Source: DATCVR01 sp036566745 (GTDB lineage Bacteria > Actinomycetota > Actinomycetes > Jiangellales > Jiangellaceae). From it: DNA of 6,198 nucleotides. The translations under genes were made by a program, and so were the position numbers. The stretch spans positions 1 to 6,198 of the forward strand of contig DATCVR010000367.1 of the NCBI GenBank assembly GCA_036566745.1. Direction: 5' to 3'. Shown piece after piece: positions 1 to 6,198 of this stretch; the stretch's first letter is position 1; the number at the start of each line of letters is the position of its first letter. The notes beneath the pieces were generated by a model that searched no databases, was not told the origin of the DNA, and was given only the letters and a program-made list of their open reading frames with translations.

Positions 1-34
1 TGGTTGCGCGGCTCTCCCGGGGTAGCCTCGGGCT
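1..34 (+). other. Tail of upstream gene or spacer (recF expected)
   Basis: Too short to identify. Two + strand frames close near here: one at TAG 23-25 and another at TGA 61-63, which would overlap dciA by 29 bases. In actinobacteria the gene before dciA is normally recF, so one of these may be the recF stop. None of the short C-terminal peptides is recognisable. The TAG at 23-25 is in frame with dciA, so it bounds where dciA can begin. Confidence 0.25.
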
Positions 35-655
35 GTGTCGTCCACCTCCGAGCCGCCCCGTGAGCAGCACGACGGGCGACCCGACGATGCCACTGACACC
101 GCGACGGCTGGTCCGGACTCCGGCGGCCCGGTCTGGGAGCCTGACGGCGTCAATCTCGCGAAGGCGCTGGTGGCACGGGCGAAGGCGGCCGGCCGCAACG
201 GCGGCGCACCGTCTCGCCGCCGCACCAAGCCGAACTCCCGCACCAGCGGCCGGGCCCGCCGTGCCCCCGGCGCCGGCTGGAGTGGCCCGGGCGGCGACGA
301 CCGTGATCCACAGGCTTTGGCCACAGCGGTGGACAAACTGGTCGGCGAACACGGATGGGACGAAGACCTCGCAGTTCACGGCGTCGTCGCGCGCTGGGAC
401 CACGTTGTGGGCGACGAGGTCGCGGCGCACGTCACGCCCGAGCAGTACGCCGACGGTGTCCTGTGCGTGCGGGCCGACTCCACGGCCTGGGCCACCCAAG
501 TCCGCATGCTCGCGCCCCAGCTCGTCCGCCGCCTCAACGAGGAGATCGGCCAGGGCGCGGTCCAGCGGGTGACGGTCCTCGGACCGCAGTCGCCGACCTG
601 GCGCAAGGGCCCCCGCAGCGTCCCCGGCCGGGGCCCGCGCGACACCTACGGATAG
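35..655 (+). CDS. dciA: DciA-type helicase-loading protein (DUF721)
   Basis: 206-residue DUF721/DciA protein. DciA proteins interact with the replicative helicase DnaB and help it load during replication initiation; they are the ancestral alternative to DnaC/DnaI. Residues 1 to about 85 are low-complexity, rich in Gly, Arg, Pro and Asp, and probably disordered apart from a short helix-like stretch at 38-53 (GVNLAKALVARAKAAG). The KH-like DUF721 core runs from about 88 to 184. It carries the actinobacterial signature WSGPGGDDRDPQ (82-93), the RWDHVVG motif (120-126), and the ADSTAWATQ segment (147-155) before a helix and a final strand. The tail GPRDTYG (200-206) is typical of actinobacterial members. 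GTG 35 is the first possible start after the in-frame TAG at 23-25, and the next in-frame GTG falls inside the conserved helix. Only a weak purine run (CGGGG, 18-22) precedes it, so coupling to the upstream gene is likely. Identification rests on motifs and synteny with gyrB. Confidence 0.93.
   Translation: MSSTSEPPREQHDGRPDDATDTATAGPDSGGPVWEPDGVNLAKALVARAKAAGRNGGAPSRRRTKPNSRTSGRARRAPGAGWSGPGGDDRDPQALATAVDKLVGEHGWDEDLAVHGVVARWDHVVGDEVAAHVTPEQYADGVLCVRADSTAWATQVRMLAPQLVRRLNEEIGQGAVQRVTVLGPQSPTWRKGPRSVPGRGPRDTYG
304..337. promoter_or_regulatory. Cluster of DnaA-box-like sequences within dciA
   Basis: Three sequences resembling the GC-rich actinobacterial DnaA box TTGTCCACA lie within 34 bases. 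TGATCCACA (304-312, +) matches 7 of 9, TTGGCCACA (317-325, +) matches 8 of 9, and TTGTCCACC (336-328, -) matches 8 of 9. The last two face each other as an imperfect inverted repeat: TTTGGCCAC (316-324), loop AGCG, GTGGACAAA (329-337), with one mismatch in nine pairs. The coding there uses TTG for Leu95 and AAA for Lys101, both uncommon in this window. DnaA binding is an inference from the match; chance is possible. Confidence 0.3.
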
Positions 656-663
656 CGCGCCGC

Positions 664-778
664 GACCGGGCGCACCGGCCCGATCCGACCGGGCACGCCA
701 GCCCGATCCGACCGGGCACGGCAGCCCGATCCGACCGGGCGCACCGGCCCGATCCGACGGCAGTACCCGGCCTGATCC
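664..778. repeat. 23-bp tandem repeat, 4 clean and 1 decayed copy
   Basis: Units begin at 664, 687, 710, 733 and 756, exactly 23 bases apart. Each of the first four is GACCGGGC, a variable core, then GCCCGATCC. Units 1 and 4 are identical over all 23 bases. Units 2 and 3 differ from each other at one core position. Unit 5 (756-778) matches unit 1 at about 15 of 23. Every clean unit has inverted arms CGGGC and GCCCG around a 6-base loop (GCACCG, ACGCCA, ACGGCA or GCACCG). GCCCG can also pair with CGGGC of the next unit. All base variation in the clean units falls in the loop region. The array begins 8 bases after the dciA stop. The copies are contiguous, so this is not a CRISPR. Function unknown. 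Confidence 0.9.
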
Positions 779-821
779 CGCCGCCCGGCTCATCGGCCCG
801 CGGCGACCTCCGCCCTCGCCT

Positions 822-873
822 CGCGGGTAGGGGGATCAGCCCGCGTCATCCTGGCGCCTCAGAAGTGGCGCCA
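822..873 (+). terminator. Candidate U-less terminator hairpins after dciA
   Basis: Two consecutive inverted repeats. The first is CGCGGG (822-827), a 12-base loop, CCCGCG (840-845). The second is TGGCGCC (852-858), loop TCAGAAGT, GGCGCCA (867-873), a perfect 7-bp stem. Another CCCGCG at 797-802 could pair with 822-827 instead, giving alternative folds. There is no T-tract, but actinobacterial terminators often lack one. Lying after dciA and before the possible gyrB promoter fits termination; the second repeat could equally be a protein-binding site. Confidence 0.3.
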
Positions 874-910
874 AGGGCCGCGCAGGCGGCATTCTGGCCT
901 CTGGTCGGGG

Positions 911-916
911 TAGACT
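911..916 (+). promoter_or_regulatory. Possible -10 element of the gyrB promoter
   Basis: TAGACT fits the actinobacterial -10 pattern TANNNT and lies 97 bases before the gyrB GTG. No convincing -35 hexamer is seen 16-19 bases upstream, where the sequence is GC-rich and centred on GGCATTCTGG. Gyrase promoters are often supercoiling-responsive and may depend mainly on the -10, but nothing in the sequence shows that directly. Confidence 0.3.
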
Positions 917-982
917 GGGCGGGTCCATCCAGGCCGCGTGGTCTCCTGGGGCGCACAGCGGCCTACGGGGAGAGCAGGGCGG

Positions 983-1003
983 CCTGATTCCTGGTTCAGG
1001 AGG
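983..1003 (+). promoter_or_regulatory. gyrB Shine-Dalgarno with overlapping hairpins
   Basis: The Shine-Dalgarno AGGAGG (998-1003) is strong and ends 9 bases before GTG 1013, which fixes the gyrB start. Two mutually exclusive short stems would cover part of it: CCTGA (983-987) with TCAGG (996-1000), and TCCTG (989-993) with CAGGA (997-1001) closing a GTT loop. Both are only 5 bp, so any control of translation is inferred. Confidence 0.5.
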
Positions 1004-1012
1004 TCCCCGCTC

Positions 1013-3028
<2,016 letters not shown>

Positions 3029-3107
3029 ACACTCAGGTCAACCACGGGCCGGGCTCGTGCGTCGTAGCTGACGTGCGGACCCGCGACCGCATCCGGAGGA
3101 ACCACAC
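3029..3107 (+). other. gyrB-gyrA spacer with gyrA ribosome-binding site
   Basis: The 79-base spacer holds the strong Shine-Dalgarno GGAGGA (3095-3100), 7 bases before GTG 3108, which supports that gyrA start. A short hairpin, CACGGGC (3043-3049), loop CGG, GCTCGTG (3053-3059), has seven pairs including one G-U. It has no T-tract and is unlikely to stop transcription. No promoter is evident, consistent with cotranscription. Confidence 0.6.
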
Positions 3108-5635
<2,528 letters not shown>

Positions 5636-5639
<4 letters not shown>

Positions 5640-6198
5640 CGAGCAGCGGCGGGACCGGACGTCCCACGGCTCGCGAGGCGCATGCTGACGCGCCGAACCA
5701 GGCCGGTGCAGGCTCGAACGGCGCCAAGCCGGCGGGCAACGGCAATGGCGACGGAAGCGAGACCAAGAGCAATCGTGGCGCTGCCTCGACGGCGTACGAG
5801 GTGGCCGCATCCTTGCGGTCCCGCGCCTCGCGTGCCGCCCAGGCCACCAAGGGCGCGGCCAGCAAGCTCCAGAACGCCGGCAACGGCAATGGCACCGAGG
5901 CACCCGGTCAGCCCGATCCGGCCGTAGCCCAGCGCAAGCAGCCGCCGGCGGCCGAGGGATCGGCACCCCGCGGCGCCGCGGCCGCCCGCGCCGCCACCTC
6001 GTCGCGACCACGACGCGGCAACGGGAAGTCCGACCCGAGCGCTCCCGCAACGCCCGCGGCGGCCGCTCCGCCCCCGCCCGCGGCATCAGGCAACGGCGCG
6101 ACCGCTCCTGCCGACGCCGGCCGGCCCCAGGCCCAGCCCAACCAGGCGGCCACGGCCCCCACGTCGGCCGAGCTGCACCGACGGAGCGCCGATGCCAG
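5636..6198 (+). CDS. DUF3566-position protein, N-terminal part (partial)
   Basis: Open frame from GTG 5636 to the window edge, 187 codons, with no stop. The start overlaps the gyrA stop as GTGA, and GGAGGG (5621-5626) lies 9 bases upstream, so translation is probably coupled to gyrA. The visible part is entirely low-complexity: rich in Ala, Gly, Pro, Asn, Arg and Gln, with NGNG at 35-38 and 83-86, Ala/Pro runs, and one amphipathic-looking stretch around 57-80 (YEVAASLRSRASRAAQATKGAASK). No membrane segment or enzyme motif is visible. In actinobacteria the gene directly after gyrA usually encodes a protein with a long disordered N-terminus and a C-terminal DUF3566 membrane domain (Rv0007-like). 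That identity is inferred from position and composition, because the domain would lie beyond 6198. Its role is not established. Confidence 0.72.

Larger units (their letters stand above)
656..1012. other. Non-coding region between dciA and gyrB
   Basis: 357 bases with no credible gene. From left to right it holds a 23-bp tandem repeat array (664-778), a set of GC-rich inverted repeats (797-873), a possible -10 element TAGACT (911-916), and the gyrB leader with overlapping hairpins at the Shine-Dalgarno (983-1003). A reading frame stays open through the array, but the 23-base period shifts frame with each unit, which argues against coding. It plausibly separates the dciA transcript from a gyrB-gyrA transcript. 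Confidence 0.75.

Noticed and set aside
60..572. Frame starting at a GTGA overlap (60-63) with the upstream frame
   Set aside because: The stop-start overlap looks attractive, but the product is Arg/Ala/Ser/Pro-rich nonsense lying out of frame within the well-supported dciA gene.
664..778. CRISPR array
   Set aside because: The copies are contiguous 23-base units without spacers, and no cas genes are near.
938..1012. 25-codon upstream extension of gyrB from GTG 938
   Set aside because: The extension has no family similarity, it contains the Shine-Dalgarno for GTG 1013, and the GTG 1013 protein starts at the expected place before the ATPase domain.
3043..3059. Terminator between gyrB and gyrA
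   Set aside because: The stem is short, contains a G-U pair and lacks a T-tract, and gyrB and gyrA are expected to be cotranscribed. It is noted only as a spacer hairpin.

Overview
The window is a GC-rich chromosomal segment, roughly 70% GC by eye, from an actinobacterium. The gene order is dciA (DUF721), gyrB, gyrA, then a disordered protein in the DUF3566 position, all on the + strand. This is the conserved arrangement just downstream of dnaA-dnaN-recF near the actinobacterial origin. GyrB has no large insertion in its TOPRIM region, and both gyrase subunits resemble mycobacterial and streptomycete proteins. A Nocardioides-like or other Propionibacteriales host is a reasonable guess, but that is inference.

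Layout: bases 1-34 are the tail of an upstream gene or spacer (recF expected). dciA occupies 35-655. A 357-base non-coding stretch (656-1012) follows. It holds four clean copies and one decayed copy of a 23-bp tandem repeat, several inverted repeats that may end the dciA transcript, a possible -10 element, and a leader in which hairpins overlap the gyrB Shine-Dalgarno. gyrB (1013-3028) and gyrA (3108-5639) are complete, with intact catalytic residues. The fourth gene starts inside the gyrA stop codon (GTGA overlap) and runs off the window. All four genes start with GTG.

Function: GyrB (ATPase and TOPRIM) and GyrA (DNA breakage-reunion and wrapping) form the A2B2 gyrase, which introduces negative supercoils. 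DciA is the ancestral bacterial helicase-loading factor, so the cluster groups replication initiation with supercoil control. The last gene is translationally coupled to gyrA.

No unknown multi-gene system is visible. The points most worth a second look are: an abrupt loss of the strong GC3 bias in the last 134 codons of gyrA; the 23-bp repeat array; a near-palindromic pair of DnaA-box-like sequences inside dciA; unusual residues near the quinolone-determining regions of both gyrase subunits; and possible Shine-Dalgarno sequestration in front of gyrB.
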